Assembly (NCBI RefSeq): GCF_001955695.1
Contig: NZ_CP019236.1
Location: 496,001-560,000, forward strand
DNA length: 64,000 bases
Direction of reading: 5' to 3'
Origin: Rhodoferax koreense
Lineage (GTDB): Bacteria > Pseudomonadota > Gammaproteobacteria > Burkholderiales > Burkholderiaceae_C
In this document: one piece after another, positions 54,527-64,000 of the stretch
Layout of the letters: the number at the start of each line of letters is the position of its first letter
Numbering within the stretch: the stretch's first letter is position 1
Translations under genes and position numbers: made by a program
The notes under the pieces: generated by a model
The model's database searches: none
What the model was told of the DNA's origin: nothing
What the model saw: the letters and a program-made list of their open reading frames with translations, nothing else

Positions 54527-56371
54527 ATGACTTTTTCCATCCATGGATTGCCCGTCGCGCGTGGCATTGCCATCGGGCGGGCGGTGCTCGTGGCTTCGAG
54601 CCGCGTGGACGTGGCGCATTACTTCATCGAGCCGAACCGGGTGGCTTCGGAGATCGACCGGGTGCGCGATGGGCGCAACGCCGTGGCCGACGAGATCGTG
54701 CGGCTGCAGCAGGACATGCCCAAGGACGCGCCGGCTGAACTCACGGCCCTGCTCGATGTGCACCTGATGCTGCTGGAGGACGAGACGCTGATCTCCGGCG
54801 TGAAGCACTGGATCACCGATCGGCTCTACAACGCCGAATGGGCGCTGACCACGCAGCTCGAAATCATCGCGCGCCAGTTCGACGAGATGGAAGACGAATA
54901 CCTGCGCGAGCGCAAGGCCGACCTCGAGCAGGTGGTCGAACGCATCCTGCGCTACATGCGCGGCGTGGCCTCGCCGGTGGCGCCGCCGCCGACCTCGCGC
55001 CGCGGCGGCAGCCATGCGCGCCAGCAGGACCTGCTGCTGGACGACACGGTGGACGTGCCGCTGGTGCTGATCGCTCACGACCTGTCGCCGGCCGACATGC
55101 TGCAGTTCAAGCAGAGCGTTTTCGCCGGTTTTGTCACCGACGTGGGCGGCAAGACCTCGCACACGGCCATCGTCGCGCGCAGCCTGGACATCCCGGCCGT
55201 GGTCGGCGCGCGCAACGCGAGCCAGCTCGTGCGGCAGGACGACTGGATCATCATCGACGGCGACGCCGGGGTGCTGATCGTCGATCCGTCGGCCATCATC
55301 CTGGCCGAATACGGTTTCAAGCAGCGCCAGGGTGAACTCGAACGCGAGCGCCTGACGCGGCTGCGCCATACGCCGGCCATGACCATCGACGGCCAGAAGG
55401 TCGAACTGCTGGCCAACATCGAGATGCCGGAGGATGCGGCCGGCGCGGTCAAGGCCGGTGCCGTCGGCGTCGGCCTGTTCCGCAGCGAATTCCTGTTCAT
55501 GGGCCGCCAGGAGCGGCAACTGCCCGACGAGGAAGAGCAGTACCAGGCTTACCGCCGCGCGGTCGAGGGCATGCAGGGCCTGCCGGTCACGATCCGCACG
55601 GTGGATGTCGGTGCCGACAAGCCGCTCGACCGCTCGGCCAAGGAAGACGCCCATCTGAATCCGGCGCTCGGACTGCGCGCCATCCGCTGGAGCCTGGCCG
55701 ATCCGGCCATGTTCCTGACCCAGCTGCGCGCCATCCTGCGCGCCGCGGTGCACGGCCCGGTGGGCCTGCTGATCCCGATGCTGGCACACGGCAGCGAGAT
55801 CCGCCAGACCTTGTCGCTGCTCGACTTCGCGCGGGCCGAACTCGACAACCGCGGCGTCGCCCACGGCCCGGTGAAGCTCGGCGCGATGATCGAGATCCCG
55901 GCCGCCGCGCTCACGGTCAAGTTTTTCCTGCGGCATTTCGACTTCCTGTCGATCGGCACGAACGACCTGATCCAGTACACGCTGGCCATCGACCGCGCCG
56001 ACGAATCGGTGGCGCACCTGTACGATCCGCTGCATCCGGCGGTGCTCAGGCTCGTCGCCGACACCATCGCCGAATGCGTGGCGCAGGGCAAGGGCGTGAG
56101 CGTCTGCGGCGAAATGGCTGGCGACGTGAGCCTGACCCGGCTGCTGCTGGGGCTGGGCCTGCGCAGTTTCTCGATGCACCCGACGCAGATCCTGGCCGTG
56201 AAGCAGGAAGTGTTGCGCGCCGACGCGGGCCGGCTCGCGCCCTGGGCGCAGCGTGTGCTGATGGCCGATGAGCCGGCGCTGGCCATGGCCGAACCCGTGC
56301 CACCCGCGCCGGCCTTGCCCGGCGGCGGCGCCGGCCGCGATTCGGGCCCGGCCCCGCTCGGGCCGCGCTGA
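54527..56371 (+). CDS. ptsI: PTS enzyme I
   Basis: 614 residues from the ATG at 54527 (GGAAGGTG upstream); E. coli EI is 575, the excess being an insertion rich in arginine and glycine near 165-182 and a proline-rich tail. The phosphohistidine is in GGKTSHTAIVARSL; the PEP site LGAMIEIPAA and the C-terminal VCGEMAGD with the active cysteine are present. Transfers phosphate from PEP to HPr. Confidence 0.95.
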   Translation: MTFSIHGLPVARGIAIGRAVLVASSRVDVAHYFIEPNRVASEIDRVRDGRNAVADEIVRLQQDMPKDAPAELTALLDVHLMLLEDETLISGVKHWITDRLYNAEWALTTQLEIIARQFDEMEDEYLRERKADLEQVVERILRYMRGVASPVAPPPTSRRGGSHARQQDLLLDDTVDVPLVLIAHDLSPADMLQFKQSVFAGFVTDVGGKTSHTAIVARSLDIPAVVGARNASQLVRQDDWIIIDGDAGVLIVDPSAIILAEYGFKQRQGELERERLTRLRHTPAMTIDGQKVELLANIEMPEDAAGAVKAGAVGVGLFRSEFLFMGRQERQLPDEEEQYQAYRRAVEGMQGLPVTIRTVDVGADKPLDRSAKEDAHLNPALGLRAIRWSLADPAMFLTQLRAILRAAVHGPVGLLIPMLAHGSEIRQTLSLLDFARAELDNRGVAHGPVKLGAMIEIPAAALTVKFFLRHFDFLSIGTNDLIQYTLAIDRADESVAHLYDPLHPAVLRLVADTIAECVAQGKGVSVCGEMAGDVSLTRLLLGLGLRSFSMHPTQILAVKQEVLRADAGRLAPWAQRVLMADEPALAMAEPVPPAPALPGGGAGRDSGPAPLGPR

Positions 56372-56375
56372 GGGC

Positions 56376-57386
56376 TCAGGCGCCCGCGGCGTTGGCCAGG
56401 GCGTGTTCGGCCTGCTGGTCGGCGTGGTAGCTGCTGCGCACCATGGCGCCCACGGCGGCGTGGCTGAAGCCCATCTTGTAGGCCTCTTCCTCGAACATCT
56501 TGAAGGTGTCCGGGTGCACGTAGCGGCGCACCGGCAGGTGGCTCATGCTGGGCGCGAGGTATTGGCCGATGGTCAGCATGTCGATGTCGTGCGCGCGCAT
56601 GTCGCGCATGACCTGCAGGATTTCTTCGTCGGTCTCGCCCAGGCCGACCATGATGCCGCTCTTGGTCGGCACGCTGGGGTGCAGCGCCTTGAACTTCTTC
56701 AGCAGGTTTAGGCTGAACTGGTAGTCGCTGCCCGGCCGGGCTTCCTTGTACAGGCGTGGCGCGGTTTCCAGGTTGTGGTTCATCACGTCGGGCGGCGCGG
56801 CCTTGAGGATTTCGAGCGCGCGGTCGTCGCGGCCGCGGAAGTCGGGCACCAGGATCTCGATCTGCGTCTCGGGCGAGAGCTCGCGGATGTTCTGGATGCA
56901 TTCGACGAAGTGGCCGCTGCCGCCGTCGCGCAGGTCGTCACGGTCCACGCTGGTGATCACCACGTACTTGAGCTTGAGCTTGGCGATGGTCCTGGCCAAG
57001 TTCAGCGGTTCGTCCTTGTCGAGCGGGTCCGGGCGGCCGTGGCCCACGTCGCAGAACGGGCAGCGGCGCGTGCACTTGTCGCCCATGATCATGAAGGTGG
57101 CCGTGCCCTTGCCGAAGCATTCGCCGATGTTGGGGCAGCTGGCTTCCTCGCACACCGTGTGCAGGTTGCTCTCGCGCAGGATCTGCTTGATCTCGTAGAA
57201 GCGCGTGGTCGGCGAGCCGGCCTTCACGCGGATCCAGTCGGGTTTTTTCAGGGTTTCGGCCTGCACCACCTTGACGGGAATGCGCGACAGCTTGGCGCCG
57301 GCCTTTTGCTTGGCCAGCGGGTTGTAGGTTTCGACGGATTGCGCCTCTCTCACGACAGGTGCAGGCACGACTTCTGGATTGCTCAT
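56376..57386 (-). CDS. lipA: Lipoyl synthase
   Basis: 336 residues. Radical-SAM motif CTRRCPFC and the auxiliary cluster motif [12 protein letters not shown] are complete. It inserts two sulfurs into octanoyl groups. Four bases separate its stop from the ptsI stop on the other strand, and it follows lipB by 4 bases. Confidence 0.97.
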   Translation of the reverse strand: MSNPEVVPAPVVREAQSVETYNPLAKQKAGAKLSRIPVKVVQAETLKKPDWIRVKAGSPTTRFYEIKQILRESNLHTVCEEASCPNIGECFGKGTATFMIMGDKCTRRCPFCDVGHGRPDPLDKDEPLNLARTIAKLKLKYVVITSVDRDDLRDGGSGHFVECIQNIRELSPETQIEILVPDFRGRDDRALEILKAAPPDVMNHNLETAPRLYKEARPGSDYQFSLNLLKKFKALHPSVPTKSGIMVGLGETDEEILQVMRDMRAHDIDMLTIGQYLAPSMSHLPVRRYVHPDTFKMFEEEAYKMGFSHAAVGAMVRSSYHADQQAEHALANAAGA

Positions 57387-57390
57387 CAGA

Positions 57391-58059
57391 TTACGGTGCG
57401 AGGTAGGTGCCGAGCTTTCGTGCCAGCACCTCCGCGACTTCGTCCCAAGTGGTTTGAACCCCGATTGTAGAAAGGTCCACGGTCTGCAGACCCGCGTAGC
57501 CGCAAGGGTTGATGCGGGAGAAGGGTTCCAGGTCCATCGCCACGTTCAGGGCCAGGCCGTGGTAGGTGCTGTGCCGGCTGACCTTGATGCCCAGCGCGGC
57601 GATCTTGCCCAGGCCGAGAAAAGGGTCGCGTCCCGGCGCCGATGGCGCCAGCCGCTGATGCCCGAACGGGTCGTCCAGCCGCACGTAGATGCCGGGCGCG
57701 CCGCCCACGCGGTGGCCGGTCACGCCGAAGTGGGCGAGCGTGCGCAGCAGCGATTCCTCGATACGGAACACGTATTCCTTGACGAAATAGCCGGCGCGTT
57801 TCAGGTCGATCAGCGGATAAGCGACCACCTGCCCGGGCCCGTGGTAGGTGACCTGGCCGCCGCGGTTGGTGGCCACGACCGGGATGTCACCGGGCACGAG
57901 CAGGTGTTCGTCCTTGCCGGCAAGCCCCTGCGTGAATACCGGAGGATGCTCGCAAATCCATAGCGCATCACGCTCATCGGTTGTGCGTCGGGCCGTGAAA
58001 TCCTGCATGGCCTGGTAGGTCGGCAGGTAGTCCACCCGGCCGAGGAAGCTTGCATCCAT
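57391..58059 (-). CDS. lipB: Octanoyltransferase
   Basis: 222 residues from the ATG at 58059. [21 protein letters not shown], the lysine in [20 protein letters not shown] and the catalytic cysteine in INPCGYAG are present. Moves octanoate from acyl carrier protein to lipoyl domains for LipA. Confidence 0.96.
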   Translation of the reverse strand: MDASFLGRVDYLPTYQAMQDFTARRTTDERDALWICEHPPVFTQGLAGKDEHLLVPGDIPVVATNRGGQVTYHGPGQVVAYPLIDLKRAGYFVKEYVFRIEESLLRTLAHFGVTGHRVGGAPGIYVRLDDPFGHQRLAPSAPGRDPFLGLGKIAALGIKVSRHSTYHGLALNVAMDLEPFSRINPCGYAGLQTVDLSTIGVQTTWDEVAEVLARKLGTYLAP

Positions 58060-58079
58060 GCGATCGGTTCCTGCCCGCC

Positions 58080-58388
58080 CTACAAAACCATCTTCGCCAT
58101 CGGATGGCTGCTGAGGGTGCGGTACAACTCGTCGAGCTGTTCGCGCGAGGTGGCCGTGACGGTGATGGTCACGCCCAGGTACTTGCCGCCCTTGCTCTCG
58201 CGCAGTTCGACGGTGCTGGCGTCGAAGCCGGGGTCGAACTGTTTGGCGATGCTGGTCACGGCATGCACGAAGCCATCGACCTTTTCGCCCATCACCTTGA
58301 TGGGGAAAGGCGACGGGTATTCGATCAGCGAATCCTTGCGTGGGTCGACGGCGTCGCCAGCGGGCAGATCTTTGTCGGAAGAGGTCAT
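58080..58388 (-). CDS. DUF493 (YbeD) family protein
   Basis: 102 residues. The ACT-like body ([57 protein letters not shown]) matches YbeD/UPF0250, which is habitually encoded next to lipB. The role is unknown. The gap to lipB is 20 bases. Confidence 0.92.
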   Translation of the reverse strand: MTSSDKDLPAGDAVDPRKDSLIEYPSPFPIKVMGEKVDGFVHAVTSIAKQFDPGFDASTVELRESKGGKYLGVTITVTATSREQLDELYRTLSSHPMAKMVL

Positions 58389-58402
58389 TCGGGGCTCCGT
58401 TC

Positions 58403-59320
58403 TTATTCCGCCGTGCGCCGGATGGCGTCCTGGTAAGCGGCGTACAGCTTGTGGTAGATCGGGCCGGGTTGGCCTTTTCCAATGCCCTTGCCCACGGGTA
58501 CGCCGTCCAGCGTGGCAATCGGCAGGACTTCCTTGGTGGCGCTGGAGAGCAGCAGCTCGTCGGCGGCCAGCACCTCCTCGCGGCTGACGCGGCGCAGGCT
58601 GAACGGAATGCCGGTGGCACGGCACAGCTCCTCGATCAGGCCGAAACGGATGCCTTCGAGCACCAGGTTGTCCTTGGGCACGCCGATGACCGCGCCGTCC
58701 TTCACGAGCCAGACGTTGCTCGACGCCGCTTCGCTGAGGAAGCCGTTGCGGAACATCACCGTTTCCACGGCGCCCGCGTCGAAGCTGATCTGCCGCGAGA
58801 ACACCGCACCCAGCAGGCTGGTGGCCTTGATGTGCGCCTTCTCCCAGCGGAAATCGTCGGCGCTGACGCAGGCCACGCCCTTGGCGCGTTGGGCTTCGGT
58901 GGGAATCTTCACCGTGTTGGCCATCACGAACACGGTGGGCGCGATGTTGTCGGGCATTACATGGTCGCGCATGGCCACGCCGCGGGTGATCTGGATGTAG
59001 ACCAACTGGTGGAGGCTGGCGACGTCGGCACCGATGGCCTCGGCCTGGGCCTGGATCAGCCTGCGGGCGATCGCCTCCCATGCGTCGCGACCCATCGGGT
59101 TGGCGATGCGCATTTCCTTCAGGCTGCGTTCGAGCCGCGCCATGTGGTCGGCAAAACGGAACAGGCGGCCGCCGTAGACCGGCACGACTTCGTAGAGGCC
59201 GTCGCCGAAGATGAAGCCGCGGTCCATCACGCTGATCTTGGCTTCGTTGAGCGGCGTGTAGGCGCCGTTGAGGTAGCAGGGGAAATTGGGAAGCACGGTG
59301 GGGAGGGGGGACATGGTCAT
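58403..59320 (-). CDS. D-amino acid transaminase (PLP fold class IV)
   Basis: 305 residues. Lysine K165 in [10 protein letters not shown] binds PLP, and [14 protein letters not shown] with [12 protein letters not shown] is typical of fold IV aminotransferases; [15 protein letters not shown] is the N-domain hallmark. Makes D-glutamate/D-alanine from 2-oxo acids; branched-chain specificity is less likely. ATG at 59320 or 59314. It begins the dat-DUF493-lipB-lipA operon. Confidence 0.88.
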   Translation of the reverse strand: MTMSPLPTVLPNFPCYLNGAYTPLNEAKISVMDRGFIFGDGLYEVVPVYGGRLFRFADHMARLERSLKEMRIANPMGRDAWEAIARRLIQAQAEAIGADVASLHQLVYIQITRGVAMRDHVMPDNIAPTVFVMANTVKIPTEAQRAKGVACVSADDFRWEKAHIKATSLLGAVFSRQISFDAGAVETVMFRNGFLSEAASSNVWLVKDGAVIGVPKDNLVLEGIRFGLIEELCRATGIPFSLRRVSREEVLAADELLLSSATKEVLPIATLDGVPVGKGIGKGQPGPIYHKLYAAYQDAIRRTAE

Positions 59321-59344
59321 GGCGCGATTATCCGGATCGTGGCT

Positions 59345-60445
59345 TCACGGTGCAGGCCTGCGGTCGAATCGTCGCGTTTCGCCGATGGCGAGGACGAAGA
59401 AGTCGCTCTCGGGCAGTCGCGCGGCCTGGCGCGCCCGCGCGAGGTCGGCCGGCGGCCGGTCCAGGGCTTCGTCCGTGAGGTTGAATGTGCCCCAGTGCAC
59501 GCCCATGCTGCGCTTGGCGCCGAGGTCGCGATGGACCTGCACGGCCTGCGCCGGGTTCACGTGCTGGCCCTGCATGAACCAGGTCGGCTCATAGGCGCCC
59601 ACCGCGATGAGGGCGAGGTCGAAGCCGCCGCCCTGCGCCTGCCGCGCCTGGAAGCGGGCGCGCGTGTCGCTGAAATCCTTGCTGTAGCCCGAGTCACCGC
59701 TGAAGTACCAGTGGAAGTCCGGCGCGAAGACCGCCCAGCCGCCCCACAGGGTCTGCAGGCGGTCGCCGATGCCTCGTGCCGACCAATGCTGCACCGGCGT
59801 GAGGTTGAACGACACGCCGCGCACCTCGCGCGACTGCCACCAGTCGAGCTCCTCGACGTTGGTGATGTCCAGGTCGGCGAACCAGGCCTTCAGGCCGAGC
59901 GGCACCAGGAACAGCGTGTGGCCCGCGGCGCGGGCATTCAGCGCCTGCACGCTGGCCGCGTCCAGGTGGTCGTAGTGGTTGTGCGAAATCAGCACCACAT
60001 CGATGGCCGGCAGATCGGCCAGCGCCACGCCCGGCGGCTGCGTGCGTTGTGGCCCCATCCACTGCACGGGCGAAGCCCTTTCGCTGAACATCGGATCGGT
60101 GAGCACATTCAGGCCGCCGGCCTGCACCAGCGCGGTGGCATGGCCGATCCAGGTCGCGGCCGGCTGCATTGCCTGGCCCGCGACGGCGTTGGCGCGGATG
60201 CCGGCGAGATCGGCCGCGACCACCGGTGTCGGCTGCTTCGGTGCGGGCGGCAGATCCATGCGCCACGCATTCCAGCGCCAACGCACCAGGTCGCGCGCGC
60301 TGCCCGGCACGCTGTCGGTATGGTTGTTGCGGAAGCCCTCCGCCGTGCGATGAGCGAACCCGGCGTCGGCGTAGGGATTGGCGCCCTGGCAGGCCGTGAG
60401 CACCGCCGCCAGGATCGAGGTGCCGAAGCGTCTGCGCAACCCCAT
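59345..60445 (-). CDS. Metallo-beta-lactamase-fold lipoprotein (NAPE-PLD/UlaG-like)
   Basis: 366 residues. N-terminal lipobox AAVLTAC-Q at about residues 13-19, then the metal motif ISHNHYDHLD, GDSGYSKDF and VHWGTF. The N-terminal part (FRNN, RWRWNAWR) matches the bacterial NAPE-phospholipase D-like group. Probably a membrane-anchored hydrolase of unknown substrate. Confidence 0.85.
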   Translation of the reverse strand: MGLRRRFGTSILAAVLTACQGANPYADAGFAHRTAEGFRNNHTDSVPGSARDLVRWRWNAWRMDLPPAPKQPTPVVAADLAGIRANAVAGQAMQPAATWIGHATALVQAGGLNVLTDPMFSERASPVQWMGPQRTQPPGVALADLPAIDVVLISHNHYDHLDAASVQALNARAAGHTLFLVPLGLKAWFADLDITNVEELDWWQSREVRGVSFNLTPVQHWSARGIGDRLQTLWGGWAVFAPDFHWYFSGDSGYSKDFSDTRARFQARQAQGGGFDLALIAVGAYEPTWFMQGQHVNPAQAVQVHRDLGAKRSMGVHWGTFNLTDEALDRPPADLARARQAARLPESDFFVLAIGETRRFDRRPAP

Positions 60446-60451
60446 GGCGGC

Positions 60452-60898
60452 TCAGCGCAGCAGCAGGACGGCCGCCACGGCGATCCAGCCGAGGATGCAG
60501 TTGCCCAGCACCCAGGGGTGCATGCGCGCGAGTTGCTGCCCCGCCGCTGGCCAGTCGGCCCGGGCTGAGGCCGCCTTGAGCCTGCGAAAAGGGCCGAAAA
60601 ACAGATGGCCGAAGATCGCCATCATGAGCAAGCCCAGGCCGAGCATCAGATGCCAGCCGATCGGGGCGGCCTTCATGCCGACGGCGGCGATCGCGAACAA
60701 GCCGGTTACCAAAATCACCACGATGCAGGCCCATACCAGCATGAAGAAGCGCACCATCACCCCGGTCAGCAACGGAATGCGCAGCGGTGGCGCCAGCTGC
60801 GCGAGCGCCACCGGGCGCAGCGCCCATAGCATGAAAGTCATGCCGCCCAGCCAGACGATGGCTGCCGCAAGATGCAGCAGCTTTGAGAAAATATCCAT
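60452..60898 (-). CDS. CopD-family membrane protein
   Basis: 148 residues with four membrane helices; the first (LLHLAAAIVWLGGMTFMLWAL) has the histidine and tryptophan typical of CopD/HemJ-like proteins, and GWHLMLGLGLLMM in the third. Copper or heme handling is possible but not shown. Lies 6 bases from the preceding gene. Confidence 0.78.
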   Translation of the reverse strand: MDIFSKLLHLAAAIVWLGGMTFMLWALRPVALAQLAPPLRIPLLTGVMVRFFMLVWACIVVILVTGLFAIAAVGMKAAPIGWHLMLGLGLLMMAIFGHLFFGPFRRLKAASARADWPAAGQQLARMHPWVLGNCILGWIAVAAVLLLR

Positions 60899-61006
60899 GA
60901 AAGCCCTCGGTTTGTCTGTGCATTGTGACCTGTGGCACTTGACAGTGCGGCGTCACGCCTTTGCCACGTTGCTGTCACTTTGTGTGGACCGAGGGGGGTT
61001 TCTACG

Positions 61007-61012
61007 TATAAT
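61007..61012 (+). promoter_or_regulatory. -10 element of the atp operon promoter
   Basis: Perfect TATAAT at 61007-61012. The best -35 is TGTGGA at 60983-60988 with an 18-base spacer. It lies 58 bases before atpI. Confidence 0.6.
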
Positions 61013-61069
61013 CAGGGGCTTTGCTGAATTGGTCAGGCTGTAACCTGGTTGTAATTTCACAGGGTGACA

Positions 61070-61579
61070 ATGCAAGCGGACATGAAGGCGGAAGCTGAAG
61101 CTAGGGGCGAGGATCTCGAATTCAAGCCTGAATTCAAGCCCTTGAGCGCGGAAGAGGCGCAAGCCTGGCGGCAGCGGAACCCAGCCTCTCTGTCGGTGGT
61201 GTCGCTCTGGCGGGTGCCGTTCTGGCAGGCGGTGGTGGGGGGTGTCGTGGCGCTGGCCGCGTGGCTCTTCACCGGCAGGCCGTCCGTTGGATGGTCTGCA
61301 GGTTATGGTGCGTTGGCGGTGGTCGTGCCTGCGGCGTTGTTCGCGCGCGGCGTGTCCAGCAGTTTCATGCGACTTTTGCCCGGTGGTGCGATGCTGGGCT
61401 TTTTTGTGTGGGAGCTGGTCAAGATCGCCCTGACGGTTGCGATGTTATTCGCGGCGCCCCGGTTGGTCGAGGCGCTGAGTTGGTTGGCCTTGCTGGCTGG
61501 CTTTGTGGTGACGATAAAAGTGTATTGGCTGGCTTTGGTGCTGCATTCGCGGCGCCGGGTTCCAGTCAAGCCGAATTAA
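61070..61579 (+). CDS. atpI: ATP synthase subunit I
   Basis: 169 residues from the ATG at 61070 (AGGGTGA just upstream; a GTG at 61064 is the alternative). A charged N-terminus of about 45 residues precedes four membrane helices. AtpI helps assemble the c-ring. First gene of the atp operon. Confidence 0.88.
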   Translation: MQADMKAEAEARGEDLEFKPEFKPLSAEEAQAWRQRNPASLSVVSLWRVPFWQAVVGGVVALAAWLFTGRPSVGWSAGYGALAVVVPAALFARGVSSSFMRLLPGGAMLGFFVWELVKIALTVAMLFAAPRLVEALSWLALLAGFVVTIKVYWLALVLHSRRRVPVKPN

Positions 61580-61593
61580 GGGACTGTTTTTAT

Positions 61594-62791
<1,198 letters not shown>

Positions 62792-62828
62792 TTTCGGGCG
62801 ACCTTTCACGACCGAAAGGAATTAAGCC

Positions 62829-63299
62829 GTGAACATTAATTCAACCCTGTTCCTGCAGGCCGTTGTCTTTGCGATTCTGGTGTGGTTCACGATGAAATAC
62901 GTGTGGCCGCCGATCACGAAGGCGCTGGACGAGCGGGCGCAGAAAATCTCTGACGGTCTCGCAGCCGCCGACAAGGCCAAGTCCGAACTCACCAGCGCCA
63001 ACAAGCGCGTGGAAGAGGAACTGGCCAAGACGCGCACCGAGACCGCGACCCGGTTGGCAGACGCCGAACGCCGTGGTCAGGCCATCATCGAAGAGGCCAA
63101 GGCTCGCGCCACGGAAGAAGCCAACAAGATTGTGGCTGCCGCCCGTGTCGAAGCAGAACAGCAGACCGTCAAGGCGCGTGAAACCTTGCGCGAGCAGGTC
63201 GCCACGCTGGCCGTGAAGGGCGCCGAGCAGATTCTCCGCAAGGAAGTCAATGCCGGTGTGCACGCTGACCTGTTGAGCCGTCTGAAAACCGAACTCTAG
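62829..63299 (+). CDS. atpF: ATP synthase F0 subunit b
   Basis: 156 residues from a GTG start with AAAGGAA upstream. One N-terminal membrane helix ([20 protein letters not shown]) then a long charged helix rich in alanine, lysine and glutamate that dimerises as the peripheral stalk. Confidence 0.96.
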   Translation: MNINSTLFLQAVVFAILVWFTMKYVWPPITKALDERAQKISDGLAAADKAKSELTSANKRVEEELAKTRTETATRLADAERRGQAIIEEAKARATEEANKIVAAARVEAEQQTVKARETLREQVATLAVKGAEQILRKEVNAGVHADLLSRLKTEL

Positions 63300-63315
63300 G
63301 CTGTAAAGAACGACC

Positions 63316-63846
63316 ATGGCTGAATTAGCAACCATTGCCCGCCCTTACGCAGAAGCCTTGTTCAAGGCCTCTGCGAGCGATGCGGCTGGCGCGTCCGTCT
63401 GGCTCGACGAGTTGGCGGCCATCGCCGCCAATCCGCAGCTCCAGCAATTCGCGGGCAACCCGAATGCTGGTGTCGACCAGGTGTTCGACGTGATCGCGGG
63501 CGTCGCCAAGACGGCATTGCCCGACGCGGCGAAAAACTTCCTGCGCGCGGTCATCGAAAACGGGCGCCTGAGTGCCCTGCCGGAAATCGCGAACCAGTTC
63601 CGTACGTTGAAAAACGCATTGGGTGGCTCGTCGGATGCGACGGTGTTCAGCGCGTTTCCCATGGACGCGGCCGCGTTGGCGGATGTGTCCTCGGTGCTGG
63701 AGAAGCGGTTCGGTCGCAAACTCAACCTCTCGGTTGCGCTGCAGCCTGAGCTGATTGGCGGGATCCGTGTCGTGGTGGGTGACGAGGTTCTGGACACCTC
63801 GGTCAAAGCCCGCCTGGAACAAATGAAACTGGCCTTGACCGCTTAA
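63316..63846 (+). CDS. atpH: ATP synthase F1 subunit delta
   Basis: 176 residues; starts [18 protein letters not shown], and the C-terminal [28 protein letters not shown] is the delta/OSCP signature. Joins the peripheral stalk to the alpha3beta3 head. Confidence 0.96.
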   Translation: MAELATIARPYAEALFKASASDAAGASVWLDELAAIAANPQLQQFAGNPNAGVDQVFDVIAGVAKTALPDAAKNFLRAVIENGRLSALPEIANQFRTLKNALGGSSDATVFSAFPMDAAALADVSSVLEKRFGRKLNLSVALQPELIGGIRVVVGDEVLDTSVKARLEQMKLALTA

Positions 63847-63923
63847 CAGCGGCGAGCCTCTCGTTTTCGGCCAGAGCCTGTGGCTCCGGTTGTTTGCTAA
63901 ACCAAAGAAAGAAGGAAAGAGTC

Positions 63924-64000
63924 ATGCAACTCAATCCCGCAGAAATTTCTGAGCTGATCAAGAGCCGCATCGAAGGCCTGACGGCCAGCGCCGACATTCG
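63924..64000 (+). CDS. atpA: ATP synthase F1 subunit alpha, 3' end outside window
   Basis: Only 25 codons are seen (MQLNPAEISELIKSRIEGL...), the usual N-terminus of betaproteobacterial AtpA. AAGGAAAG at 63913-63920 is the ribosome binding site. The rest runs off the window. Confidence 0.93.
   Translation, partial: MQLNPAEISELIKSRIEGLTASADI

Overview
The window is a GC-rich (roughly two-thirds G+C by eye) betaproteobacterial chromosome segment, most likely from the family Comamonadaceae. The reasons are the ribosomal gene order with infA between secY and rpmJ, the EIIA-Man/HPr/EI regulatory phosphotransferase set, and intergenic repeat elements that I recognise from Acidovorax, Polaromonas and Variovorax type genomes. 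The genus cannot be fixed from the sequence alone.

Layout. 1-6818: end of a kynurenine / 3-hydroxyanthranilate type operon (partial aspartate dehydrogenase, 3-hydroxyanthranilate dioxygenase, complete LIV-type ABC transporter, kynurenine-formamidase-like hydrolase). 6826-7788: a LysR regulator. 8114-17139: ribosomal spc and alpha operons with secY, infA, rpmJ and rpoA, starting abruptly at rplN, followed by an initiator tRNA. 17323-22738: PqqU-like TonB receptor, conserved membrane protein plus a 24-residue micropeptide, RsuA/RluF pseudouridine synthase, and a voltage-gated ion channel with a zinc-ribbon tail. 22770-28977: a catabolic cluster (nitrate/sulfonate-type ABC transporter, hydantoinase-like cyclic amidohydrolase, atypical short-chain dehydrogenase, HbpS/GlcG protein) with a divergent GntR regulator. 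29187-35251: complete ribose operon rbsBACRKD behind a double LacI-type operator. 35252-36930: an AT-richer island with a nonsense-interrupted membrane protein, an FtsH-like small membrane protein and an M50 protease. 36931-45713: potassium system kdpFABC-DE on the minus strand, with extra small membrane ORFs and a KdpE-like operator. 45857-53654: GGDEF/EAL protein, GNAT, cytochrome b561 / cytochrome c' pair, TlpA-like thioredoxin, DUF4197 protein, a degenerate kinase/receiver protein and a lipoprotein. 53733-56371: EIIA-HPr-EI. 56376-59320: lipA, lipB, DUF493 and a D-amino-acid transaminase. 59345-60898: metallo-beta-lactamase-fold lipoprotein and CopD-like protein. 61070-64000: atpIBEFHA, cut by the window end.

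Most of the window is housekeeping or well-known transport. The less-explained parts are the hydantoinase cluster whose dehydrogenase lacks the usual Tyr-Lys pair, the AT-rich island, the small ORFs woven into the kdp operon, the pseudo-kinase/pseudo-receiver protein at 51774-52934, and regulatory RNA-like hairpins ahead of rpsD and rplN. No prophage, insertion sequence, CRISPR array or defence system was seen.
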